Source of the DNA: Bacteroidia bacterium | GTDB taxonomy: Bacteria; Bacteroidota; Bacteroidia; Bacteroidales; Azobacteroidaceae | Length of the DNA: 18,067 nt | Direction of reading: 5' to 3' | NCBI GenBank assembly: GCA_025999935.1 | Contig: BNXY01000051.1 | Coordinates: forward strand, 1-18,067 | Part shown: positions 7,739 through 15,129 of the stretch, piece by piece | Position numbering within the stretch: position 1 is the first letter of the stretch | Layout of the letters: each line of letters opens with the position of its first letter | Made by a program: the position numbers and the translations under genes | Notes under the pieces: generated by a model | What the model saw: the letters and a program-made list of their open reading frames with translations, nothing else | What the model was told of the DNA's origin: nothing | Database searches by the model: none

Positions 7739-9925
7739 ATGGATATGAAACACATAAATAAAATAACATTGGCTTTCGTGCTGATAATAGCAGTCGTTAC
7801 TTCCTGTGTGGACAATTCGATACTGGAGTATGAGGTAAAGAAACCCGCTTCGATAGCAGACATGGAATACCTGAATGCTTATAATGCCCTGAAAACATAC
7901 ATAGATCGCTCCGCCAATCCCAATTTTAAGCTGGGAGCCGGCGTTTCGGTCAGCGACTATAACGCACAAGGCTTGGTTTACCGGCTCATTTCGAGCAATT
8001 TTGACGAAATAACCGCCGGTTATGAAATGAAACATGGAGCAGTTGTTCAAGCCGATGGAAGTCTGAACCTCGGCAATGTATCTGCTTTTGTGGAAACCGC
8101 CGATAAAGCCGGCATTTCGGTTTTCGGGCATACCCTTTGCTGGCATGCCAACCAGAATGCCAAATACTTGAACGGACTGATTGCGCCGACCGTTATTCCC
8201 GGCGCCGGCGGCCCTACCTGGGACGCTTTTTACGATCAGAATTTTGAAACCGATGATGCTTCCAATTACTCGTTTTCTACGAACGGCGAACATTCGTTGA
8301 CGGCTGTGGGCGAAGGTTTTGAAGGCAAAGGCAGAGCTTTGAAAATTGTCAATACGGAAGAACGCGCCAACGACTGGGATGTACAGTTGTTCGTAACTTT
8401 CCCCCAACCCGTGGCGCAAGGCGACCGGATATTGTTGACAATGGACATCAAATCGGATGCAACCGCCTCTTATTCAACGCAGGCGCACACCGCACCCGGC
8501 GCTTACAAGCATTGGGACTTCTTCGGCTCGCTGACTTCAACACCCGAATGGACAACTTATACCAAAGAAATCACCGTATCGGGCGACCAGGCTACAGCCA
8601 ACACCATCGCTTTCAATCTCGGCAAAACGGCTACTACGTATTATTTTGACAATATTAAAGTTACAAAATACAATGAATCGGGAGGCGGAGGGCCGGCTCT
8701 TGACCCGAGTGTCATTGCCAACTCGGATTTCGAAACCGGCGACGCCGGATGGGTAGGGTGGGGCAACGGTTCTACCCGGGGACGTTCGGCAAATGGCGAA
8801 GGCTATGGCGGCGGTTATTGTTATTACATGACAAACCCCTCTACAACAAACTTCTGGGAGGCGCAAACGGCTTATGATTTGTCCCCCGCTTTGAAAATGA
8901 ACGGCAGCTATACGCTGAAAATGAAAGTAAAGGGAAGCATTGCCGGCAATATCCGCGCCGAAGTGCAATCGTCAGCCGACTATTCGAGCGACGGCTTCGG
9001 AGCATTTGCCGTAACAACCGACTGGACATCCGTCGAACTTTCTACCGTGATGGGTAAGGAAGATCGTAACCGGTTCGTCATCAGTTTTGGCGATTATGCC
9101 GGTACAATTTATATTGATGATGTAACGTTACAATACCTCAATCCCAATGGAGGCGGCGAACAAATCATTGAGAAAACGCCGGAAGAAAAACGTCAAATCC
9201 TTACGGAATCCTTAGAAACGTGGATTTCGGGCATGATGGCCGCCAGCAAAACCGTTAAGGCTTGGGACATCGTGAACGAACCTATGTCCGACTGGCCGGA
9301 TCAGTACCAACTGAAAACAGGCATCGGCAAAACCGATATGGCGGCGGACGAATTTTACTGGCAAGACTATCTGGGCAAGGATTATGCGGTAACCGCCATT
9401 CAGATAGCACGCCGTCAGGAAGGACACGAAAGCGACAAGCTTTTTATCAACGATTACGGTTTGGAATCAAGTTTGGATAAGTGCAAAGGATTAATAGAAT
9501 ATGTCAAATACGTCGAAAGCAAAGGCGTGAAAGTCGATGGTATCGGTACGCAAATGCACGTTAGCTTGAATTTGGCCGACAGGGATAAAATTGCCGAACA
9601 CTTCCGCTTGTTGGCGGCTACCGGTAAATTGATTAAGATATCCGAATTAGACATGGGAATTGAGGTTGACGGCAAAGGTATTAAAACCGATCAGGCTACC
9701 GACGAGCAGCTCCGCGCACAGGCCGATCTTTACAAATACATCGTGAAGACCTATTTCGAGATTATTCCCGCGACGCAACGCTACGGCATTACCCAGTGGG
9801 CGGCGACAGACAGTCCGGCAAGCTCCAGCTGGAGAGGCGGCGAGCCGATTGGCTTGTGGACCTTGGACTACGACCGCAAGCATGCTTATGCCGGTTTTGC
9901 GGATGGTTTATCCGGAGCAAAATGA
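7739..9925 (+). CDS. xyn10C: GH10 endo-1,4-beta-xylanase lipoprotein with two CBM4-like modules inserted in the catalytic domain
   Basis: A 728-residue endo-xylanase predicted to be anchored at the cell surface by Cys23 (lipobox VTSC; Met3 at 7745 is an alternative start). The GH10 barrel is split. The first part (about 42-157) contains the signature HTLCWH (131-136). Two CBM4/CBM4_9-like beta-sandwich modules follow (about 160-312 and 320-468), joined by Gly-rich linkers at 314-319 and 468-473. The barrel resumes at about 475 with the acid/base Glu514 in WDIVNEP and the nucleophile Glu636 in ISELDMG, and it closes with TQWAATD. This architecture is known from Bacteroidetes xylanases such as Prevotella bryantii Xyn10C and Bacteroides intestinalis Xyn10A. 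An oddity is that the usual Glu-Asn pair before xMK, part of the -2 sugar subsite, reads Gly94-Tyr95. The role is the first cut of xylan at the surface, feeding SusC/D. Confidence 0.95.
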   Translation: MDMKHINKITLAFVLIIAVVTSCVDNSILEYEVKKPASIADMEYLNAYNALKTYIDRSANPNFKLGAGVSVSDYNAQGLVYRLISSNFDEITAGYEMKHGAVVQADGSLNLGNVSAFVETADKAGISVFGHTLCWHANQNAKYLNGLIAPTVIPGAGGPTWDAFYDQNFETDDASNYSFSTNGEHSLTAVGEGFEGKGRALKIVNTEERANDWDVQLFVTFPQPVAQGDRILLTMDIKSDATASYSTQAHTAPGAYKHWDFFGSLTSTPEWTTYTKEITVSGDQATANTIAFNLGKTATTYYFDNIKVTKYNESGGGGPALDPSVIANSDFETGDAGWVGWGNGSTRGRSANGEGYGGGYCYYMTNPSTTNFWEAQTAYDLSPALKMNGSYTLKMKVKGSIAGNIRAEVQSSADYSSDGFGAFAVTTDWTSVELSTVMGKEDRNRFVISFGDYAGTIYIDDVTLQYLNPNGGGEQIIEKTPEEKRQILTESLETWISGMMAASKTVKAWDIVNEPMSDWPDQYQLKTGIGKTDMAADEFYWQDYLGKDYAVTAIQIARRQEGHESDKLFINDYGLESSLDKCKGLIEYVKYVESKGVKVDGIGTQMHVSLNLADRDKIAEHFRLLAATGKLIKISELDMGIEVDGKGIKTDQATDEQLRAQADLYKYIVKTYFEIIPATQRYGITQWAATDSPASSSWRGGEPIGLWTLDYDRKHAYAGFADGLSGAK

Positions 9926-9945
9926 TGAAAAAATAATTATTGTAT

Positions 9946-9974
9946 TGGCGGTTGTACCTCAAAGACAGCCGCCA
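9946..9974 (+). promoter_or_regulatory. Intercistronic hairpin between the two GH10 genes
   Basis: Arms TGGCGGTTGT (9946-9955) and ACAGCCGCCA (9965-9974) form a 10-bp stem with one G-U pair and a 9-base loop. No T-run follows on the + strand, so it is not a standard rho-independent terminator. It sits in a 68-base gap, longer than the other gaps in the operon, and ends 19 bases before the next ATG. It could be an RNA-processing or mRNA-stability element that sets different levels for upstream and downstream enzymes. Function is inferred only. Confidence 0.45.
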
Positions 9975-9993
9975 TGCATAAAATTCAACCGTT

Positions 9994-11115
9994 ATGAAGA
10001 ACAAAAAAATTTTATTATTTACGCTGCTGTTACTCAGTTGCAACACTTTGTTTTCACAATCTTCCGGGAAAACATTAAAAGACGCTTTAAAAGGCAAGTT
10101 TTATATAGGAACCGCTTTAAATCTTGGACAAATATCGGGCAAGGATGTTGCCGATATAGATGTTATCAAACAGAATTTCAATGCCATCGTTGCGGAAAAC
10201 TGCATGAAAAGCATGTATCTTCAACCCAAGGAAGGCGAATTTGATTTTGCGGACGCCGACAAATTCGTAACATTCGGCGAGCAAAACGGAATGTGGATTA
10301 CCGGACATTGCTTAATCTGGCACAGTCAGCTGCCCCGGTGGTTTTTTATCGATGAAAATGGAAACAATGTTTCACCGGAAACGCTGAAAGCAAGGATGAA
10401 AAGCCATATTTCAACGGTAGTCGGCCAATATAAAGGCCGAATCAAAGGCTGGGATGTTGTGAACGAAGCCATCATGGAAGACGGTTCTTACCGGAAAAGT
10501 AAGTTTTATGAAATACTTGGGGAAGAGTTTATTCCTTTGGCTTTTCAATATGCACAGGAAGCCGATCCCAATGTCGAACTGTATTACAACGATTACAACG
10601 AATGGTATCCGGGAAAGCGGGCAACCGTTGTCCGGTTGATAAAAACATTGAAAGAAAGAGGAATCCGTATTGATGCCATAGGCATGCAGGGACATGTAGG
10701 CATGGACGGCCCGTCGATGGAAGAATACGAACAAACGATATTGGATTATACCCGTGCAGGCGTAAAAGTAATGGTTACGGAATTTGATTTATCCATATTG
10801 CCGGCGCCCCGCCAAGGTGTTGGTGCAGATATCTCCACCAATTTTGCCTATCAGAAAGAATTAAATCCTTATACCGAAGGCGTACCTGATTCCGCTTCGA
10901 CAGCATGGACAAACCGGATGTCGGATTTTTTCAAACTGTTTCTGAAATATCCGGGCAAAGTTTCCCGCGTTACGATGTGGGGCGTAACGGACGGCGGTTC
11001 ATGGAAAAACGGTTTTCCGGTTCGCGGACGCACCGATTACCCGCTGCTTTTCGACCGCAAATATCAGGCAAAACCGGTTGTAGCCGAGATTATTCGTTTG
11101 GCTGAAAAGAAATAA
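9994..11115 (+). CDS. GH10 endo-1,4-beta-xylanase, single domain
   Basis: A 373-residue secreted GH10 xylanase that hydrolyses internal beta-1,4 bonds of xylan or xylo-oligosaccharides. After the signal peptide the protein is just the (beta/alpha)8 barrel (about 27-372). Motifs seen: AENCMK (67-72, the canonical Glu-Asn-x-Met-Lys of the -2 subsite), GHCLIWH (104-110), WDVVNEA with acid/base Glu158, YYNDYN, GMQGH, VTEFD with nucleophile Glu263, and [11 protein letters not shown] near the end. Location is uncertain. LFSQ at 19-22 suggests signal peptidase I cleavage and a periplasmic enzyme, but LLSC at 13-16 could be read as a weak lipobox. A periplasmic site would fit a role in shortening imported oligosaccharides, complementary to the surface xylanase upstream. 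Gap to the following GH43 gene is 22 bases. Confidence 0.95.
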   Translation: MKNKKILLFTLLLLSCNTLFSQSSGKTLKDALKGKFYIGTALNLGQISGKDVADIDVIKQNFNAIVAENCMKSMYLQPKEGEFDFADADKFVTFGEQNGMWITGHCLIWHSQLPRWFFIDENGNNVSPETLKARMKSHISTVVGQYKGRIKGWDVVNEAIMEDGSYRKSKFYEILGEEFIPLAFQYAQEADPNVELYYNDYNEWYPGKRATVVRLIKTLKERGIRIDAIGMQGHVGMDGPSMEEYEQTILDYTRAGVKVMVTEFDLSILPAPRQGVGADISTNFAYQKELNPYTEGVPDSASTAWTNRMSDFFKLFLKYPGKVSRVTMWGVTDGGSWKNGFPVRGRTDYPLLFDRKYQAKPVVAEIIRLAEKK

Positions 11116-11137
11116 TAAATGGTCATATAATTAAATT

Positions 11138-13135
11138 ATGAAATCAGTAAAAGCAATAAGCATTTTCATTTTTCTAAGCATTTTCTTGTTTGCTTTGGAA
11201 TTACAAGCGCAAACAAATACCTATACCGCCGACAATGGCAACGGTACTTATACCAATCCCATCTCATTCGAAGACATTCCCGATCCGGCCATGGTTCGCG
11301 CCGGCGATGATTATTACCTGACAAGTTCCACCATGCACATCATGCCCGGATTACCGATATGGCACTCCAAAGACCTGGTGAACTGGAAGTTAATCAACTA
11401 CGCCTTCGACCGCTTCGACTTGGGGCCGGAGTTTCGTTTTGAACCCGACCCAACGGAAAATAATCGCCGTGACATGTACGGACGCGGCATCTGGGCGCCG
11501 GCTTTTGTCTATCACAAAGGCATGTTTTATATCTTCGCCAATGTGAACCGCCATACCGTGCAGATTTTCCAAACCGATAATCCGGCGGGTAAATGGAAGC
11601 ATCACGTTATGAAACGCGGATTGCACGACCTGGGTGTCTTCTTTGACGATGACGACAAAAAATATGTAGTCTGGGGAGCAGGAACAATTACGCTGGCGGA
11701 ACTGAACAATGACCTGACCGACATCAAGCCCGAAACGCAAAAAACAATCGCAACGGGAGTAGGCGAAGGCTCGCATGTTTACAAAATCGACGGAAAATAT
11801 GTTATTATCTGGGCGGTTCCGGGAGCCACAACACCGATGCAATGCGGTATTGCCGATAAAATCGAAGGCCCCTACGAAGTCCGCGTCGTCAGCGAAAAAG
11901 ACCATCAGGGCTATTTGAAAGGCTTAACCCTGCATCAGGGCGGAATTATCCAAACGCCTTTGGGCGAATGGTGGGGTTATTCCATGCAGGACAGAGATGG
12001 TATCGGTCGTATGACCAACCTGGCGCCGGTTACCTGGCAGGAAGGTTTTCCCTATTTCGGATTACCCGGCAACTTAACAAAAACGCCTCGCACTTGGATA
12101 AAACCTGATATGGGCAAGCCTGCCGAACCCATTACGCCTGCCATGCCGCGCAGCGACAACTTCGACAATCCCAAACCGGGTATTCAATGGGGCTGGAACC
12201 ACCTGCCGGACGATTCAAAATGGTCATTGACGGAAAACCCCGGCAAACTGCGCTTACATTCGCTTCCGGCTGAAAATTTTTGGTATGCCAAAAATACGCT
12301 GACGCAAAAAGCCATCGGTCCGGACAGTTACGCAAGCGTTTCGATTGACGCTTCGGCCTTGAAAGAGGGGGATATCGCCGGTCTGGCTTTGCTGACTTCT
12401 CCCTACGCATGGCTGGGTATTGAAAAAACCGGCAAAGACTATCAATTAACAATGTATAAACAAGCCGTACAGTCTCGTCGTCCCGGCACTGCGGAAAAAG
12501 CGGAAGACAACAAATATACTGTCAAGTTAAATTCTCCTCATATTCGCTTGAAAGTACATACCGATTTTGTTGCCGATGTAGCCCGTTTTTCGTATAACGC
12601 CGGTGATGGAGGCATGTATTACCCAATCGGGGAAACCGTTCCGTTGCATTTTACGATGGCAACTTTCCAGGGAATCCGTTACGCTTTGTTTCATTTCAAT
12701 ACACAAGGAATAAACGGCGGTTATGCGGATTTTGACGATTTTACCGTCGAAGAAACCTACCCGCACGGATTTCGTTCGATTCCATACGCTAAGACAGTAC
12801 TGTTTAAGAATAAAGCGGAAAATGCTTCTTTCCTCACGATACAGGGAATGGATGAATTCTTTGTAGATTATTGCAAACAGGGACGTGTAGCACTGCGAGC
12901 CAATGACGGCAGCTTTGTTTCCGTTGACCCCTCAGGAACAGTTTCTCTCAAAAAAGGGAAGCCTGATACACAGGAAACTTTCCAGTGGATAGAACTGGAT
13001 GACGGTTCTGTGGCTCTATTATCCTTGGCTACCAATCGTTATTTAACGGTTGCAAAGGGAAATATCAATGCACTGACCGATATTCCCGCACCGGACAGGA
13101 AGGATGGTGTAAGTTTTGACTATGTAGAATATTAA
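11138..13135 (+). CDS. GH43 glycosidase (subfamily 12-like, probable alpha-L-arabinofuranosidase) with C-terminal beta-trefoil-like domain
   Basis: A 665-residue secreted GH43 enzyme; signal peptide cleaved near LQAQ (residue 25). The five-bladed propeller (about 38-325) shows the general base Asp49 in IPDPA, WAP at 119-121, the likely pKa-modulating Asp164 in HDLGVFF, and the general acid Glu210 in GEGSHVYK. GRGIWAPAF and ANVNRHT resemble subfamily 12 arabinofuranosidases, which remove arabinose side chains from arabinoxylan; the subfamily call is by pattern memory. A beta-sandwich of the CBM91/GH43_C2 type follows (about 338-540, ending in the FDDFTVEE strand). The last 115 residues (about 550-665) contain VALRANDGSFVSVD and LLSLATNRYLTV, repeats like those in fascin/beta-trefoil folds, suggesting an extra binding domain. 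No lipobox, so probably periplasmic. The next GH43 gene begins 11 bases after the stop. Confidence 0.9.
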   Translation: MKSVKAISIFIFLSIFLFALELQAQTNTYTADNGNGTYTNPISFEDIPDPAMVRAGDDYYLTSSTMHIMPGLPIWHSKDLVNWKLINYAFDRFDLGPEFRFEPDPTENNRRDMYGRGIWAPAFVYHKGMFYIFANVNRHTVQIFQTDNPAGKWKHHVMKRGLHDLGVFFDDDDKKYVVWGAGTITLAELNNDLTDIKPETQKTIATGVGEGSHVYKIDGKYVIIWAVPGATTPMQCGIADKIEGPYEVRVVSEKDHQGYLKGLTLHQGGIIQTPLGEWWGYSMQDRDGIGRMTNLAPVTWQEGFPYFGLPGNLTKTPRTWIKPDMGKPAEPITPAMPRSDNFDNPKPGIQWGWNHLPDDSKWSLTENPGKLRLHSLPAENFWYAKNTLTQKAIGPDSYASVSIDASALKEGDIAGLALLTSPYAWLGIEKTGKDYQLTMYKQAVQSRRPGTAEKAEDNKYTVKLNSPHIRLKVHTDFVADVARFSYNAGDGGMYYPIGETVPLHFTMATFQGIRYALFHFNTQGINGGYADFDDFTVEETYPHGFRSIPYAKTVLFKNKAENASFLTIQGMDEFFVDYCKQGRVALRANDGSFVSVDPSGTVSLKKGKPDTQETFQWIELDDGSVALLSLATNRYLTVAKGNINALTDIPAPDRKDGVSFDYVEY

Positions 13136-13146
13136 AAGTAATAATA

Positions 13147-14892
13147 ATGAAAATTTTCAAATCATTTCACAAGCAACAGGTGATACTGATATGCGCCTTT
13201 ATGCTTTTGTTTGCTTCCGCAGAAGCAAAGAACGATAAAAACATGCCCGTGTTCAATAATTTCGTTTATCAAGGCGAAGACCCGGTTTATAATGAAAATC
13301 CATTGCAGGCGAACGAATTTTACAATCCCATCCTTCAAGGCTGCTACCCCGATCCAAGCATTTGCAGCAAGGGAAACGATTATTATCTGGTAGCTTCTTC
13401 TTTTGCCATGACTCCCGGCGTACCCATCTTTCATTCCAATGACTTGGTCAATTGGAAACAAATCGGGCATGTCTTGGACAGACCCACGCAACTGAAAGTA
13501 GAAGATACAGGAATAAGCGCTGGAATTTATGCTCCAACCATCCGCTACAATCCGCACAATGACACGTTTTACATGATAACCACGCAATTCGCCGGCGACT
13601 TCGGAAACATAATCGTCAAAACCAAAGACCCGATGAAAGGCTGGAGCGATCCCATCAAACTCCGTTTCGACGGAATAGATCCGTCCATTTTCTTTGACGA
13701 TGACGGGAAAGCCTATATCGTCCACAATGACGCTCCCGATAAAGGAAAAGAACTGTACAACGGCCACAGGATCATTAAGATATGGGAATACGACGTGGCG
13801 AATGACCGGGTAATTCCCGGAACCGACAAAATGATTGTCGATGGCGGAGTGGATATTACCCAAAAACCCATCTGGATTGAAGCGCCTCACATTTACAAAA
13901 AAAACGGACGCTATTACCTGATGTGCGCCGAAGGCGGTACCGGCGGTTGGCACAGCGAAGTGATTTTTGTCAGCGACAATCCCAAAGGGCCTTACGTTCC
14001 TGCTGCCAATAATCCGATTCTTACCCAGCGCTATTTTCCGAACGACCGGAAAAATAAGATCGATTGGGCGGGACATGCCGACCTTGTAGAAACTCCGGAC
14101 GGAAAATATTATGGCGTATTTTTGGGCATTCGTCCCAATGAAAAGGACAGAGTGAACACAGGCAGGGAAACATTCCTGTTGCCGGTGGACTGGACAGGCG
14201 AATTTCCTGTCTTCGAAAACGGACTGGTTCCCTTATCCGTTAAACTGAAATTGCCGGAAGGCGTAGAAAACAACACCGGAAAAGCCGGCTTTTTCCCCAA
14301 CGGAAATTTTACATTTACCGATAACTTTACGAATAAAAACTTGGATTACAGATGGATTGGCGTAAGAGGCTTTCGCGAAGATTTTGCGACGATAACAAAA
14401 GCAGGTTTACAAATCAATCCGTATCCGGCGAATATCAAGGAAGTAAAACCGACTTCCACGCTTTTTCACAGGCAACAACACCATTCGTTTACGGCAACCG
14501 TAACCATCAATTATAAGCCGCAATCGGAAAAGGATTTAGCAGGAATAGTGTGTTACCAAAGCGAACGGTTCAATTATGTATTCGGTATCACAAAGAAAGA
14601 AAAAGATTACTATATTGTTCTTGAAAAGACGGCCGGCAAGGGCAATCCGCGCACTGCTCCTACATCTACCGTCATCGCTTCCGAAAAAATAGATCCGACA
14701 AATCCGGTAAGATTGCAGGTCGAAGCGAAAGGAGATGACTATAAATTTAATTATTCGGTAGATAATAATACGTTTAAAAATCTTGGCGGCACGGTATCCG
14801 GCGATATTCTTTCAACCAATGTGGCTGGGGGATTTACCGGCGCTTTGATTGGTTTGTATGCTACTTCGCAAAATGATCTATTGGTGCCTTAA
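13147..14892 (+). CDS. GH43 glycosidase (xylosidase/arabinofuranosidase type), apparently shortened at the C-terminus
   Basis: A 581-residue secreted GH43 enzyme expected to release xylose or arabinose from imported oligosaccharides. The signal peptide ends near SAEA (residue 27). The propeller (about 56-365) has general base Asp69 in CYPDPS, pKa-modulator Asp178 in GIDPSIFFDDDG, and general acid Glu245 in WIEAPHIYK, so the active site is intact. It resembles GH43 subfamily 1 or 11; subfamily uncertain. A CBM91/GH43_C2-type beta-sandwich follows (about 388-572). In relatives this module ends with a strand of the type xDFDWFEY. Here the protein stops early after GLYATSQNDLLVP, and no such strand is found in any + frame just downstream. 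Immediately after the stop lies a HepT gene fragment, so the last dozen or so codons were probably lost in a rearrangement. The missing edge strand might weaken folding of the accessory domain, while catalysis may remain. Confidence 0.88.
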   Translation: MKIFKSFHKQQVILICAFMLLFASAEAKNDKNMPVFNNFVYQGEDPVYNENPLQANEFYNPILQGCYPDPSICSKGNDYYLVASSFAMTPGVPIFHSNDLVNWKQIGHVLDRPTQLKVEDTGISAGIYAPTIRYNPHNDTFYMITTQFAGDFGNIIVKTKDPMKGWSDPIKLRFDGIDPSIFFDDDGKAYIVHNDAPDKGKELYNGHRIIKIWEYDVANDRVIPGTDKMIVDGGVDITQKPIWIEAPHIYKKNGRYYLMCAEGGTGGWHSEVIFVSDNPKGPYVPAANNPILTQRYFPNDRKNKIDWAGHADLVETPDGKYYGVFLGIRPNEKDRVNTGRETFLLPVDWTGEFPVFENGLVPLSVKLKLPEGVENNTGKAGFFPNGNFTFTDNFTNKNLDYRWIGVRGFREDFATITKAGLQINPYPANIKEVKPTSTLFHRQQHHSFTATVTINYKPQSEKDLAGIVCYQSERFNYVFGITKKEKDYYIVLEKTAGKGNPRTAPTSTVIASEKIDPTNPVRLQVEAKGDDYKFNYSVDNNTFKNLGGTVSGDILSTNVAGGFTGALIGLYATSQNDLLVP

Positions 14893-14927
14893 AACTGTTT
14901 ATTATTTCAACACGGTTTTTAAACAAA

Positions 14928-15062
14928 TCAAAGGAATGGCGCCAAATTATTAATATGCGGCACATTTTGGTTCATGGGTATTATCAAACCGAAGATAAAT
15001 TTGTTTGGGAGGTGGCACTAAACGATATGTATATAAAGAAGATATTGTCGGAAAGCTTTTAA
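14928..15062 (+). pseudogene. Remnant of a HepT/DUF86 toxin-type gene (C-terminal fragment)
   Basis: This frame, different from the GH43 frame, reads SKEWRQIINMRHILVHGYYQ, then TEDKFVWEVALND and IKKILSESF to a TAA stop at 15060. WRxIxxMRxILVHGY, then xDxxxVWxxxxND, is the C-terminal signature of HepT-like (DUF86) proteins and includes the RX4HXY motif (Arg, four residues, His-Gly-Tyr) of the HEPN RNase active site. HepT is normally 110-140 residues and is paired with a MNT nucleotidyltransferase; here only about 45 codons are recognisable. No N-terminal half and no MNT gene are present. An internal ATG at 14955 could encode 35 residues, but that is too short for a HEPN fold. I read it as a scar of a toxin-antitoxin module. 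The call is by motif recognition without a database search. Confidence 0.65.
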
Positions 15063-15080
15063 CTTCCGACTTTTCTTTTT
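15047..15080 (+). terminator. Rho-independent terminator of the xylan operon
   Basis: Perfect 7-bp inverted repeat GTCGGAA (15047-15053) and TTCCGAC (15064-15070) with a 10-base loop, followed by TTTTCTTTTT (15071-15080). The stop codon of the HepT fragment lies in the loop. It would end transcription coming from the GH43 genes. Confidence 0.75.
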
Positions 15081-15088
15081 ATCTTTGC
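15056..15088 (+). promoter_or_regulatory. Bacteroidetes-type promoter for the porin/beta-glucuronidase unit
   Basis: TATCTTTGC at 15080-15088 matches the Bacteroidetes -7 consensus TAnnTTTG exactly. The -33 element is weak: only a T-rich CTTTT (15056-15060) lies at the expected spacing. It directly follows the terminator stem and leaves about 40 bases of A/T-rich leader before the porin ATG at 15130. Together with the terminator it marks a new transcription unit. Confidence 0.6.
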
Positions 15089-15129
15089 AATTTGTTTTTG
15101 AATAACAGATAAAAATAATATTGTATCAG

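Noticed and set aside
9946..9974. The hairpin as a rho-independent terminator
   Set aside because: No T-run follows on the + strand, and the downstream gene is in the same direction with no visible promoter.
13162..14076. A 304-codon open frame on the - strand inside the second GH43 gene
   Set aside because: It is fully antisense to a gene with intact catalytic motifs and shows no recognisable domain; codon bias of the real gene explains it.
14893..15129. Insertion sequence or attachment-site remnant in the intergenic gap
   Set aside because: No terminal inverted repeats, transposase fragment or target duplication seen; only the HepT-like fragment is recognisable.
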